Shown: positions 47,504 to 55,815, counted from the first letter of the stretch. The stretch: DNA of 64,000 nt from Fuscovulum sp. (GCA_035192965.1 CP136571.1:2500501-2564500); one strand, 5' to 3'. The notes: a model not told the origin generated them from the letters alone. A program made the numbers and translations.

Positions 47504-47540
47504 CGGTGCAGACGCCTGTGCAGACGGGCGTATGCACGCA
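47504..47540 (+). repeat. 37-base dispersed repeat, copy 2
   Basis: Same element as 33802-33838 with one mismatch; begins 12 bases after the rpe stop. GTGCAGACGCC can pair with GGGCGTATGCAC around a 9-base loop. Confidence 0.85.
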
Positions 47541-47588
47541 AAGAGCGGTGCGTTGAGCGGGCATTAACCGAATTTCAAGCAGCTTGCC

Positions 47589-47600
47589 CGGGTTAACCCG
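47589..47600. terminator. Short palindrome between rpe and FAD oxidoreductase
   Basis: Perfect 12-base palindrome CGGGTTAACCCG in the gap between two convergent genes. No T-run; may be a weak bidirectional 3'-end structure. Confidence 0.35.
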
Positions 47601-47602
47601 CC

Positions 47603-48775
47603 CTAGACGACTGCCAGTTCCGCAAAGGGGCGACCTTCGATCATGCGTTCGACGGAGAGGTCCGACAGATTGATGGTCTGCCAGCTGCCCGTCAGGATGT
47701 GTTCGGCCACACCCCGGCCCACGGCGGGCGATTGCTGCAACCCGTGACCGGAAAAGCCGTTGATCAGATACAGGTTCGGCATCGCCGGATGCGGCCCTAG
47801 GATCGCGTTCTGATCAAGCGTGTTATAGGCGTAGTGGCCAACCCAATGGCGGATGACCTTGACCGCGTCAAAGCACGGCGCGCGATGCCAGAGCGCGGGC
47901 CAGATGATTTCTTCCCAGAGGTGAAGATCGGGTTCGAAATCATCCGCGTCGCAGGGGCCGTCATCTGCGGGCACGGTCGCGGTGATCCATTGCTGATGTT
48001 CGGGCCTGATCCAATATTCCGTGTCGATCAGCAGCGGTGCGCCGGGAAGCCGTGCATTCGGGGCGTCGATCACGAAGACGGTCCGTTTCCGGGGTTCCAC
48101 TGCCAGCGGCAGGCCGGCCATGGCCATGACGTGCGCCGCGCGGGGACCGGCGGCATTGACGGCCGCCCCGCAGGCGACATGCCCCCCCTGCCCCAGCGTG
48201 ACCCCGGTGACGCGGCCAGCTTCGGTAGAGATGCCCGTGACCGTGTCGGTGATGAAACGCGCGCCGAGCGTTTTTGCGGCAGTGCGGAAGCCTGCAAGCA
48301 GACCCATGTTGTCGAAGAAGCCCTCATCCCGGGGGCCGAAACTCGCCCCGGCAAGATCTTCGGTGTTGAGCCATGGGAGGCGCGCGGCGGTCTGATCGGG
48401 GGTCCAAATCTCGGTCGCGGCGCCATGGGCGTGCTGCATTGCGGCGACCTCGGTCAGGGTGGCGAGGGCGGTCTCGCTGCGGGCGAGGAAGAGATAGCCG
48501 TTTTCCCGCAGGCCGAGCGTGGGGATGCCCACATCGAGGCCAAGGCTTTCCTGAAAATTGCGGATGAAGCCGATGCCGAATCGCGAGATTTCAACATTCA
48601 CCGGGGTGGTGAATTGCTGGCGGATTCCGGCGGCGGACAGCGCGGTGGAGGCACGGGCGAAGCTGGGATCGCGTTCGACGACAAGGACATCAAGTGTGGG
48701 CTGCATCCGTTTGAGCCAGAAGGCCACGGATGCGCCCATCACTGCGCCACCGATCACCACGACATCCGCTTTCAT
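47603..48775 (-). CDS. FAD-dependent oxidoreductase (DAO/glycine oxidase family)
   Basis: Flavoenzyme of 390 residues. Rossmann FAD motif VVVIGGAVMGASVAFWLKR at the N-terminus and the second flavin contact GFSGHGLQQSPAVGRGVAE at the C-terminus mark the D-amino-acid-oxidase/sarcosine-oxidase-like family. It should oxidise an amine or amino acid. It is divergent from a LuxR-type regulator with a palindrome between them, so LuxR may control it. Substrate unknown. Confidence 0.87.
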   Translation of the reverse strand: MKADVVVIGGAVMGASVAFWLKRMQPTLDVLVVERDPSFARASTALSAAGIRQQFTTPVNVEISRFGIGFIRNFQESLGLDVGIPTLGLRENGYLFLARSETALATLTEVAAMQHAHGAATEIWTPDQTAARLPWLNTEDLAGASFGPRDEGFFDNMGLLAGFRTAAKTLGARFITDTVTGISTEAGRVTGVTLGQGGHVACGAAVNAAGPRAAHVMAMAGLPLAVEPRKRTVFVIDAPNARLPGAPLLIDTEYWIRPEHQQWITATVPADDGPCDADDFEPDLHLWEEIIWPALWHRAPCFDAVKVIRHWVGHYAYNTLDQNAILGPHPAMPNLYLINGFSGHGLQQSPAVGRGVAEHILTGSWQTINLSDLSVERMIEGRPFAELAVV

Positions 48776-48829
48776 CGCGCGCTCTCCTTGCAGGACGGCT
48801 GTTTTCCTCGACAGCCCATGGAGGCGTGG

Positions 48830-48849
48830 TTAGACAGATAACGTGTCTA
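48830..48849. promoter_or_regulatory. Palindrome between FAD oxidoreductase and luxR
   Basis: TAGACA (48831-48836) and TGTCTA (48844-48849) form an inverted repeat with 7-base spacing, placed about 55 bases from the oxidoreductase start and 43 from the luxR start. The size suits a LuxR-type dimer, but the classical lux-box core (CTG...CAG) is absent. Confidence 0.5.
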
Positions 48850-48892
48850 GGACAAGCCGCGCCGGGGTGGGGTCTGGCGGGGCGAAACGGGG

Positions 48893-49702
48893 ATGGGGAT
48901 CGTGAGCGAGGTTCTTCCGCTTTTGGCGCGGATTGCCGAAGCTGTTGCTGTGCGCCCGGTCTGGGAGGCGGCGACGGGCTATTTTTCCAGTATTGGCTTT
49001 GGCCGGGTGAATTATGGGTTCACGCGCTTTGCTTCCGAACGGTCGATCGGCAATCCGGAGGATGCGGTTTTTCTGACGACCGGGGATGATGAATATGCGC
49101 GGCGCTATTTTTCGGGCGGGTTGTTTTCGCGCACGCCTGCCTTTCGCTGGGCGCAGGAAAACACCGGGGCCTGCACGTGGAAATGGGTGAAAGAGGCCTT
49201 TGAGGCGGGCACCCTGAGCGAGGCAGAGGCGGCGGCGGTGCGGCAGAATGTGGCGATGGGGGTGAAGGCCGGGATCACGGTGAGCTTTCCCGAAACCTCC
49301 AGCCGGGCCAAGGGCGCGCTGGGGATGATCGCTGATCCACAGTTGGACCATGACGCGGTGGAAGGCATCTGGGCCGAGCGGCGGCAGGAAATTCTGGCCG
49401 TGGCCAACATGATGCATCTGAAGATCGTGAACATGCCGGGGGCGAACCGCCGCCGCCCGCTGACCCAGCGGCAGCGTGAGGCGCTGGAATGGGTGGCGGA
49501 TGGCAAGACAACGCAGGATGTGGCGCTGTTGATGCAGGTGTCGCCGGCGATGGTGGAAAAGCATCTGCGCTTGGCGCGCGAGGCGCTGGATGTGGAGACA
49601 ACGGCACAGGCCGTGGCCAAGGCCGCGTTGTTGAACATGATCTTCCAAAAGGATGACGGCGCGGGTCCGGCCCCTGCCCGTGCTGCAACTGCAGCAAGGT
49701 AG
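48893..49702 (+). CDS. LuxR-family regulator (autoinducer-binding type, solo)
   Basis: Protein of 269 residues. The N-terminal half resembles the acyl-homoserine-lactone-binding domain (for example ENTGACTWKWVKEAFEAGTL). The C-terminus is a LuxR helix-turn-helix (LTQRQREALEWVADGKTTQD, SPAMVEKHLRLAREAL). No luxI synthase is in the window, so it is a LuxR solo here. ATG 48893 is chosen from the GGGG-rich leader; GTG 48902 is another option. A CtrA-type site lies just downstream of the gene. Confidence 0.87.
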   Translation: MGIVSEVLPLLARIAEAVAVRPVWEAATGYFSSIGFGRVNYGFTRFASERSIGNPEDAVFLTTGDDEYARRYFSGGLFSRTPAFRWAQENTGACTWKWVKEAFEAGTLSEAEAAAVRQNVAMGVKAGITVSFPETSSRAKGALGMIADPQLDHDAVEGIWAERRQEILAVANMMHLKIVNMPGANRRRPLTQRQREALEWVADGKTTQDVALLMQVSPAMVEKHLRLAREALDVETTAQAVAKAALLNMIFQKDDGAGPAPARAATAAR

Positions 49703-49718
49703 GGAATCCCTGACTATC

Positions 49719-49733
49719 TTAACGCTGCGTTAA
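49719..49733. promoter_or_regulatory. CtrA-type binding site (TTAA-N7-TTAA)
   Basis: TTAA (49719-49722), seven bases CGCTGCG, TTAA (49730-49733): an exact, self-complementary match to the CtrA consensus. It lies 16 bases after the luxR stop and just before a structured region that ends in a strong terminator, so it could control a non-coding transcript. CckA, the kinase feeding CtrA, is encoded at 22084-23826. Confidence 0.55.
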
Positions 49734-49734
49734 G

Positions 49735-49981
49735 GGATCAACTGCAGGTACGTTCCGATGAGTGGTGGCTTCGGCCTGGGACGGCTGGCGGGGTGAGCGG
49801 CATTATTTCACCGCATCCTGTTGGCGACACACCCTTCCCCTTCCCCTGGGAAGTGGTTTTTTGTCGGGAAGGCGGAATTTCCCGCCGCTGGACCGGCGCA
49901 GTGCTTGTGCGCGATGCCTCATCCCCAAGGCAGGACGCATGGAGATACGGTGCAGTCGAAAGGCTGCACCGTTTTTCTTTT
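49735..49981 (+). ncRNA. Candidate structured non-coding RNA or long 3' UTR
   Basis: About 245 bases with no credible coding frame, bounded by a CtrA-type site and a strong terminator. It can form several stems, for example GGTGA...TCACC near 49795-49815 and GGCGG...CCGCC near 49870-49885. The terminator requires a plus-strand transcript here: either a separate small RNA or the 3' UTR of luxR. I see no match to 6S, SRP, RNase P or tmRNA. Confidence 0.4.
49948..49981 (+). terminator. Strong intrinsic terminator downstream of luxR region
   Basis: CGGTGCAG (49948-49955) pairs with CTGCACCG (49964-49971) around TCGAAAGG, followed by TTTTCTTTTTT. Confidence 0.88.
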
Positions 49982-50022
49982 TTGGGGCCCAGCGTCGTGC
50001 TCCCCCTGCCCTGCGGGAAAGC

Positions 50023-50053
50023 AAAAGGCCCGCTCCTTGCGGGACGGGCCTTT
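50023..50053 (-). terminator. Intrinsic terminator of the rpsB-tsf operon
   Basis: On the minus strand AAAGGCCCG pairs with CGGGCCTTT across a 12-base centre, followed by TTTTGC. It lies 20 bases after the tsf stop. Confidence 0.82.
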
Positions 50054-50073
50054 CGATGCAGGTTGACAGAAGA

Positions 50074-50970
50074 TCAGCCGTTCAGGGCCTTGGCCACTTC
50101 GGCGGCGAAATCTTCTTTTTCCTTTTCGATGCCTTCACCCACGGCCATGCGGACGAAGCCCAGAATTTCCACGCCCGCATCCTTGGCAGCCTGAGCCACC
50201 GTGACGTCGGGGTTGATGACGAATTTCTGGTTCAGCAGGGTCGATTCTTCGAAGAACTTCTTCATCCGGCCCGGGATGATGTTGTTCTGGATCACGGCTT
50301 CGGGCTTCGGCTTGGCCGAGGCTGCGTTTTCTTCCAGCGCCTTGGCGGTTTGCACGGCCAGTTCGCGGGCGATGGTGTCGGCATCCATGTCAGCCTCGGA
50401 GAGCGAGACCGGCGAGGTGGCGGCGATGTGCATCGCAACCTGCTTGCCGATTCCGTTATCGGTGCCCTTGATCGCCACCAGAACGCCGATGCGGCCAAGG
50501 CCATCGGCGGCGGAGGTGTGGATGTAGGAAGCGACGCTGTCACCTTCGACCGAGGCCATGCGGCGCAGGTTCATGTTTTCGCCGATGGTGGCGATGGTTT
50601 CCTGAAGCACCAGTTCAACCGGCTTGCCGCCCATGTCGGCGGTCTTGAGCGCAGCCAGATCGGACACGGTCAGCGCGGCATGGGTGATGCCCCGGACGAG
50701 GTTCTGGAAATCTGCGTTCTTGCCGACGAAATCGGTTTCCGAGTTCACCTCGACCGCGACGCCCTTGCCGCCCGAAACGGCGACGCCAACGAGACCTTCG
50801 GCAGCGACGCGGTCGGCCTTCTTGGCGGCCTTGGCGAGGCCCTTGGTGCGCAGCCAGTCAACAGCGGCCTGCATGTCACCATTGGTTTCGGTGAGTGCCT
50901 TCTTTACATCCATCATCCCTGCGCCGGTGGATTCGCGCAGTTCTTTCACCATTGCTGCGGTGATTGTCAT
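50074..50970 (-). CDS. tsf: Elongation factor Ts
   Basis: EF-Ts of 298 residues, the guanine-nucleotide exchange factor for EF-Tu. N-terminal UBA-like domain ([40 protein letters not shown]) and the core signature [11 protein letters not shown] are present. It follows rpsB by about 80 bases, the standard order in bacteria. A terminator ends the operon. Confidence 0.97.
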   Translation of the reverse strand: MTITAAMVKELRESTGAGMMDVKKALTETNGDMQAAVDWLRTKGLAKAAKKADRVAAEGLVGVAVSGGKGVAVEVNSETDFVGKNADFQNLVRGITHAALTVSDLAALKTADMGGKPVELVLQETIATIGENMNLRRMASVEGDSVASYIHTSAADGLGRIGVLVAIKGTDNGIGKQVAMHIAATSPVSLSEADMDADTIARELAVQTAKALEENAASAKPKPEAVIQNNIIPGRMKKFFEESTLLNQKFVINPDVTVAQAAKDAGVEILGFVRMAVGEGIEKEKEDFAAEVAKALNG

Positions 50971-51053
50971 GTCAGACTCCTGAAATTCGTGTGTGACCCG
51001 GGAGGTATCCCCCCCGGGTAAACGCCCTGTGACAGGCGGTATGTCAGGCGCAA

Positions 51054-51812
51054 TCAGGCTTCGGCGACGGCTTCTTCTTCGGGCGCGGTTTCCAGCGCGC
51101 CGACGTCGATGCCTGCGGCGCCAAGCTGGGCCGACATGCCATCAAGCGCGGCACGGGCGACCAGATCGCAATAGAGCGCGATGGCGCGGGCGGCGTCGTC
51201 ATTGCCGGGGATCACGTAATCCACGCCTTTGGGCGAGCAGTTGGTGTCGACCACGGCCACGACCGGGATGCCCAGCTTCTGCGCTTCGAGGATGGCGAGG
51301 TCTTCCTTGCCCACGTCGATGATGAAGATCAGGTCCGGGGTGCCGCCCATTTCGCGAATGCCGCCCAGCGAGGCCTGCAGTTTGTTCTGCTCACGCTCGA
51401 TGTTCAGGCGTTCTTTCTTGGTCAGGCCTTCGGCGCCGTGAGCCATCATTTCGTCGATCTGCTTCAGACGGTTGATCGACTGCGAGACGGTTTTCCAGTT
51501 GGTGAGCGTGCCGCCCAGCCAACGGTGGTTCATGTAGAACTGTGCGCATTTTTCGGCGGCTTCGGCGATCGGCTTCTGGGCCTGACGCTTGGTGCCGACA
51601 AACAGGATGCGGCCGTTCTTGGCGACGGTGTCGCGCACGACTTTGAGCGCCTGTTCCAGCATCGGAACGGTCTGCGTCAGGTCGAGGATATGGATGCCGT
51701 TGCGGTCGCCGTAGATGTACTGACCCATCTTCGGGTTCCAGCGTGCGGTCTGGTGGCCGTAGTGAACGCCAGCTTCAAGCAGCTGACGCATGGAAAACTC
51801 TGGGAGAGCCAT
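51054..51812 (-). CDS. rpsB: Ribosomal protein uS2
   Basis: 30S ribosomal protein S2 of 252 residues ([57 protein letters not shown]). ATG 51810-51812 is preceded by GGAAAGGA; upstream in-frame starts are not credible. First gene of rpsB-tsf. A folded leader lies 28 bases upstream of the start and may allow autoregulation. Confidence 0.97.
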   Translation of the reverse strand: MALPEFSMRQLLEAGVHYGHQTARWNPKMGQYIYGDRNGIHILDLTQTVPMLEQALKVVRDTVAKNGRILFVGTKRQAQKPIAEAAEKCAQFYMNHRWLGGTLTNWKTVSQSINRLKQIDEMMAHGAEGLTKKERLNIEREQNKLQASLGGIREMGGTPDLIFIIDVGKEDLAILEAQKLGIPVVAVVDTNCSPKGVDYVIPGNDDAARAIALYCDLVARAALDGMSAQLGAAGIDVGALETAPEEEAVAEA

Positions 51813-51840
51813 GGTCGTGTTCCTTTCCGGTTTATCCCTT

Positions 51841-51916
51841 GGCACCGCTGTCTCAGGGGTTGCCCCCCAACCGGCGGACTTTTCGGGATTTCTCCCCGTA
51901 AAGCCCAAGCGGTGCC
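51841..51916 (-). promoter_or_regulatory. Structured 5' leader of rpsB (possible autoregulatory element)
   Basis: On the minus strand GGCACCGCT (51916-51908) pairs with AGCGGTGCC (51849-51841) and closes a 76-base element. Inside are two hairpins: CGGGGA-GAAA-TCCCG with a GNRA tetraloop and one bulged G, and GGTTG-GGGGG-CAACC. The junction ends 28 bases before the rpsB ATG. Ribosomal protein operons often use such leaders; this particular form I do not recognise. Confidence 0.55.
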
Positions 51917-52000
51917 TGTGAAGTGCGGGTGCCTTAGTGGGTTTCGGCAAGATGTGCAAGTGGGGTTGGGGATTGAAGGGTTGGCGGGTGCGGGTTCGGA

Positions 52001-52044
52001 CAAAAATCTTCGAAGATTTTTGCAAATTTCTTCGAAGAAATTTG
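52001..52044 (-). repeat. Two abutting 22-base palindromes after the GNAT gene
   Basis: 52001-52022 is a perfect palindrome with half CAAAAATCTTC. 52023-52044 is a second one with half CAAATTTCTTC. They abut with no spacer and start 1 base beyond the stop of the minus-strand GNAT gene. The same arrangement with altered arms follows bdhA at 56863-56906. Confidence 0.85.
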
Positions 52045-52045
52045 G

Positions 52046-52603
52046 TCAAGCGCGGGTTAGGAGCACCCAATCGGGAAAATCTGGCTGCCAGATGGCATCG
52101 CCCACGGCAGTGCGGCGGGCGCGTTCGGTGAAGCCTGTGGCGTGGTAGAGCGTGATGGCGGAGGTGTTGGTTGACCCGGTGATGAGCGCCTGCGGCCCCT
52201 GCCCTGCTTGTCCCAGCATCCAACGGGCGAGGCCCTGTCGGCGGAAGGCGGGGAATATGGCGAGGCCGTTAATGTAGAGCGCGCCACGCGGGGCGAGGTT
52301 TTCCAGTTCCTGCAGGGGGATGGCGGTGGCGGGGAGGTCGTTGGTGGGCAAGGGCTCCGGCGGGATGGGCCAGGACATGAGCATTCCGGCGGTTTGGCCG
52401 TTCGCCATCAGGATGCGGGTATTGCGGTAGCTGAACCCGCCCTGTTCGCGCTGTGCGCGGGCGACGGCAAAGGCGTCAGGGTCGGCGCCCGGTGGGGTGA
52501 GCGCGGCCCAAAGCGCGCGGGCCATGCCATGGCTGGCCATATCCATCAGCGCCACGATGGCGGCGGCGTCATCCGGGGTTGCGGGGCGAAGCTGGCGGTC
52601 CAT
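52046..52603 (-). CDS. GNAT family N-acetyltransferase
   Basis: Acetyltransferase of 185 residues with the acetyl-CoA pyrophosphate loop in [20 protein letters not shown] (R/Q-x-x-G-x-G/A type) and the C-terminal segment [18 protein letters not shown]. Substrate unknown. I start at ATG 52601-52603; the adjacent ATG 52604 is equally possible. It is divergent from the psuK gene by 64 bases. Confidence 0.85.
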   Translation of the reverse strand: MDRQLRPATPDDAAAIVALMDMASHGMARALWAALTPPGADPDAFAVARAQREQGGFSYRNTRILMANGQTAGMLMSWPIPPEPLPTNDLPATAIPLQELENLAPRGALYINGLAIFPAFRRQGLARWMLGQAGQGPQALITGSTNTSAITLYHATGFTERARRTAVGDAIWQPDFPDWVLLTRA

Positions 52604-52667
52604 CATGGCAAGGTGGCATGTCGCGGCGCGGCTTGAAAGCCCCTGCCCTTCCCGCCTAGATGGGCGC

Positions 52668-53579
52668 ATGACGCAGCATCCCCCCCCTTCCGCGCCCGAC
52701 ATCCTGTGCATCGGTTCTGTCCTGTGGGACATCATCGGGCGGTCGTCCATCGTGATGCGGCAGGGGTCGGATGTGCCGGGGCGGATCACGCGACTGCCTG
52801 GCGGGGTGGCGATGAACATCGCCATGACGCTGGCGCGGTTGGGGCTGCGGCCTGCGGTGCTGACATCCATCGGGCGCGATGCGGCGGGGGATGAACTGGT
52901 CAGCAATTGCGCGCGGCTGGGGGTGGAGACGGGGTTCGCCTATCGGTCGGACGACCTGCCTACGGATCAGTATATGGCGATCGAGGGTGCGAACGGGTTG
53001 ATCGCGGCGATTGCGGATGCGCATTCGCTGGAGGCGGCGGGGGACAAGATTCTGCGGCCCTTGGCGGATGGGACTCTGGGGTCGGCGGGTGCGCCTTGGG
53101 CGGGGATGATTGCGCTGGACGGGAACCTGACTGTGCATCTGCTGGCCGATATCGCGGCGTCACCCCTGTTTGCGGCGGCAGATTTGCGCGTGGCCCCGGC
53201 ATCGCCCGGCAAGGCCGAGCGGTTGCAGCCGCTGATGGGGCATCCGCGGGCGACGCTGTATGTAAATCTGGAAGAGGCCGGGCTGATTGCACATGACACG
53301 TTCGACAGCGCGGCGACGGCGGCGGAAGGGCTTTTGGCGCGCGGTGCCGCGCGGGTTCTGGTGACCGATGGCGGGCGGTCTTGCGCGGAAGGCGCGCGGG
53401 GTTTGGGTGTGATGGTGGATGCCCCGCCCAAGGTGATGGTCACGCGGGTGACAGGTGCGGGGGATACGTTCATGGCCGCTCATATCGTGGCGGAACGGCG
53501 CGGCGCGGGCCGGGAAGAGGCGCTGGCGGCGGCGATCCGTGCGGCGGCAACTTATGTGAGCGGAGAGATGCCGGAATGA
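52668..53579 (+). CDS. psuK: PfkB-family sugar kinase, probable pseudouridine kinase
   Basis: Ribokinase-like kinase of 303 residues: N-terminal glycine motif RLPGGVAMNIAMTLARLG and C-terminal ATP/anion-hole motif RVTGAGDTFMAAHIVAER (catalytic Asp in GAGD). It is the first gene of an operon ending in psuG, so pseudouridine to pseudouridine-5'-phosphate is the likely reaction. The stop overlaps the DUF1349 gene start by 4 bases. Confidence 0.85.
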   Translation: MTQHPPPSAPDILCIGSVLWDIIGRSSIVMRQGSDVPGRITRLPGGVAMNIAMTLARLGLRPAVLTSIGRDAAGDELVSNCARLGVETGFAYRSDDLPTDQYMAIEGANGLIAAIADAHSLEAAGDKILRPLADGTLGSAGAPWAGMIALDGNLTVHLLADIAASPLFAAADLRVAPASPGKAERLQPLMGHPRATLYVNLEEAGLIAHDTFDSAATAAEGLLARGAARVLVTDGGRSCAEGARGLGVMVDAPPKVMVTRVTGAGDTFMAAHIVAERRGAGREEALAAAIRAAATYVSGEMPE

Positions 53580-54157
53580 GCCGATTTTCACGGATGACAT
53601 GGTTGAACCCGCCGGTTGAACAGAGCGAAGGCCCGGCCGGTTTGGAAGTGGTGACGGGTGAGAACACCGATTTCTGGCGTGAGACATTCTATGGTTTCGT
53701 GCGCCACAACGGCCATTTCCTGTGGGAACCGGCGCAGGGTGATTTCACCGCCGAAGTGACGATATCGGGAAGCTACCGCGCGCTTTATGATCAGGCGGGG
53801 TTGATGATGCTGCTGTCGGATCAGCACTGGATCAAATGCGGGGTCGAGGTGAATGACGGCCAGCCGGTGTTTTCCACGGTGATCACCAACCTGCATTCGG
53901 ACTGGGCAACGATGCCCCTGCCCTTTGATGCCAGCAAGCTGCGTCTGCGGCTGACCCGCCATGCCGAGGCGGTGCGGGTGGATGTGGCGAACCCGGCGGG
54001 GGGCTGGATCCTGGCGCGGCTGGGATATCTGCCGGCGGGGTTGCCCGCCAAGGTGGGGATCATGGCCTGTTCGCCGGAACGGGCGCGGTTCCGGGTGACG
54101 TTTTCGGATTATCGCTGCGGGCCTGCGATCCCGCGCGCATTGCATGAAGGGCATTGA
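53576..54157 (+). CDS. DUF1349 domain protein in pseudouridine operon
   Basis: Cytoplasmic protein of 193 residues with the DUF1349 beta-sandwich pattern (VVTGENTDFWRETFYGFVRH, QAGLMMLLSDQHWIKCGVEV). Homologues such as yeast YPR148-region-like Reg proteins have no firm function; the fold is concanavalin-like, so ligand or sugar binding is conceivable. It overlaps psuK by 4 bases and ends 1 base before the psuG ATG (54159), so its product is expected to act with those enzymes. Confidence 0.85.
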   Translation: MSRFSRMTWLNPPVEQSEGPAGLEVVTGENTDFWRETFYGFVRHNGHFLWEPAQGDFTAEVTISGSYRALYDQAGLMMLLSDQHWIKCGVEVNDGQPVFSTVITNLHSDWATMPLPFDASKLRLRLTRHAEAVRVDVANPAGGWILARLGYLPAGLPAKVGIMACSPERARFRVTFSDYRCGPAIPRALHEGH

Positions 54158-54158
54158 G

Positions 54159-55070
54159 ATGTATTTGTTGACCTTTTCGCCAGAGGTGGAAGTCGCGCTG
54201 CGCGATGGCGCGCCAGTGGTGGCGTTGGAATCGACCATCATCACCCATGGGATGCCGTTTCCGCAGAATGTAGAGGCCGCGCGGGCGGTTGAGGCCGAGA
54301 TCCGCGCGCATGGCGCGGTGCCCGCGACGATTGCCGTGATGGGCGGGCGCATCCATGTGGGGTTGACCGAGGCGGAGCTAGACGCGCTGGGACAGGCGAA
54401 GGGCGTGGCCAAGCTGAGCCGGGCGGACCTTGCCGCCTGTCTGGCGACGGGGGGCGTTGGGGCGACGACGGTGGCGGCCACGATGATCTGTGCGCGGCTG
54501 GCGGGGATTGCGGTCTTTGCCACGGGGGGGATCGGGGGCGTACATCGCGGGGCGGAGACGTCGTTTGATATTTCGGCCGATCTGCCGGAACTGGCGCAGA
54601 CGGCGGTGACAGTGGTGGCGGCGGGCGCCAAGGCGATCCTGGACCTGCCCAAGACGCTGGAATATCTGGAAACGGCGGGGGTGCCTGTGATTGCCTATGG
54701 GCAAGATGCCTTTCCGGCGTTCTGGTCGCGCGACAGCGGGCTGAAGGCACCGCTGCGGATGGACAGCGCAGGTGAGATTGCGGCGGCAGCGCGCATGCGG
54801 GCGGCGCTTGGGTTGCCCGGGGGGCAGTTGGTGGCGAACCCGATCCCGGCAGAGGCCGAGATTGCGCGTGACGTGATCGGCCCGGTGATCGAGGCGGCGC
54901 TGGCCGAGGCGCAGGCGCAGGGGATTGCGGCAAAGGCGGTGACGCCCTTCCTGTTGCAGCGCATCTTTGAACTGACCGAGGGGCGGTCGTTGGCAGCCAA
55001 CATTGCCCTTGTTCTGAACAATGCGCGGCTGGGGGCGGCAATTGCCGTGGCGCTGGCGCGCGGGGCGTGA
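54159..55070 (+). CDS. psuG: Pseudouridine-5'-phosphate glycosidase
   Basis: PsuG/IndA-type C-glycosidase of 303 residues that cleaves pseudouridine-5'-phosphate into uracil and ribose-5-phosphate with Mn2+. Conserved segments: VALESTIITHGMPFPQN, GGVGATTVAATMICA, FATGGIGGVHRGAE and DSGLKAPLRMD. ATG 54159 has GAAGG eight bases upstream; ATG 54144 is the alternative. Last gene of psuK-DUF1349-psuG. Confidence 0.94.
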   Translation: MYLLTFSPEVEVALRDGAPVVALESTIITHGMPFPQNVEAARAVEAEIRAHGAVPATIAVMGGRIHVGLTEAELDALGQAKGVAKLSRADLAACLATGGVGATTVAATMICARLAGIAVFATGGIGGVHRGAETSFDISADLPELAQTAVTVVAAGAKAILDLPKTLEYLETAGVPVIAYGQDAFPAFWSRDSGLKAPLRMDSAGEIAAAARMRAALGLPGGQLVANPIPAEAEIARDVIGPVIEAALAEAQAQGIAAKAVTPFLLQRIFELTEGRSLAANIALVLNNARLGAAIAVALARGA

Positions 55071-55131
55071 TGCAACGGTTGTATGGTGTAAGTGGCGTTC
55101 CTAAATTGGCGGGAACAAGGGAACGGGGACA

Positions 55132-55815
55132 ATGACAGAGAACCATCCGCCGAAGCGCAGCCTGTTGGGGGCGCTGCGGGCCAGCTTTTTGACCGGCTTG
55201 GTCGTGGTGTTGCCCACGGGGCTGACGCTGTGGCTGATCTGGTCGGTGGTGGGGTGGCTGGACGGATGGATTTTGCCGCTGATCCCGGCGGCCTATCAGC
55301 CCGAAGCGATTGTCCATCGGATTTTCGGGCCGGAGGTGAACTTTCCACTGCGCGGTGTGGGCGTGGCGGTGTTTCTGGTCTTTACCGTTCTGATCGGCTG
55401 GATGGCGCGCGGATTTCTGGGCCGCACTCTGATGGGACAGGCCGAGCAGCTGGTTGAACGCGTGCCGGTGGTGCGGTCGATCTATGGCGGGTTGAAGCAG
55501 ATCACCGAGACGGTTTTCGCGCAGAAGGAAAAGACCTTTGACCGGACCTGTCTGGTAGAGTTTCCACGCGCCGGGGCCTGGGCGGTGGGGTTGGTGGCAT
55601 CGAGCCCCAAGGGCGAGATCGCGACCAAGCTGCCGGGGGCGGAAGAGATGATCGCGGTCTTTGTCGCGCTGACCCCGCTGACATCAGGGGTGCTGATCTA
55701 TGTGCCCAAGCGCGAGGTGATATTCCTGGACATGAAACCCGATGAGGCGGCCAAGCTGGTGGTGTCGGGCGGATTGGTTTATCCGGCGCAGAAGGAACCA
55801 CTGATCAGCAAATGA
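55132..55815 (+). CDS. DUF502 family membrane protein
   Basis: Protein of 227 residues with two N-terminal membrane helices (SFLTGLVVVLPTGLTLWLIW, GVGVAVFLVFTVLIGWMARG) and a conserved soluble part (ERVPVVRSIYGGLKQITETV, FVALTPLTSGVLIYVPK). The family has no settled function. The stop abuts the stop of the convergent patatin gene with no base between. Confidence 0.9.
   Translation: MTENHPPKRSLLGALRASFLTGLVVVLPTGLTLWLIWSVVGWLDGWILPLIPAAYQPEAIVHRIFGPEVNFPLRGVGVAVFLVFTVLIGWMARGFLGRTLMGQAEQLVERVPVVRSIYGGLKQITETVFAQKEKTFDRTCLVEFPRAGAWAVGLVASSPKGEIATKLPGAEEMIAVFVALTPLTSGVLIYVPKREVIFLDMKPDEAAKLVVSGGLVYPAQKEPLISK

Noticed and set aside
48830..48849. Canonical lux box
   Set aside because: The inverted repeat is of suitable size but lacks the CTG...CAG core, so it is listed only as a generic palindrome.
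49735..49981. 6S RNA, SRP RNA or tmRNA
   Set aside because: None of the diagnostic sequences or folds of these RNAs can be seen; kept only as an unnamed candidate.
52001..52044. CRISPR repeats
   Set aside because: Two abutting palindromes without spacers and without cas genes are not a CRISPR array.
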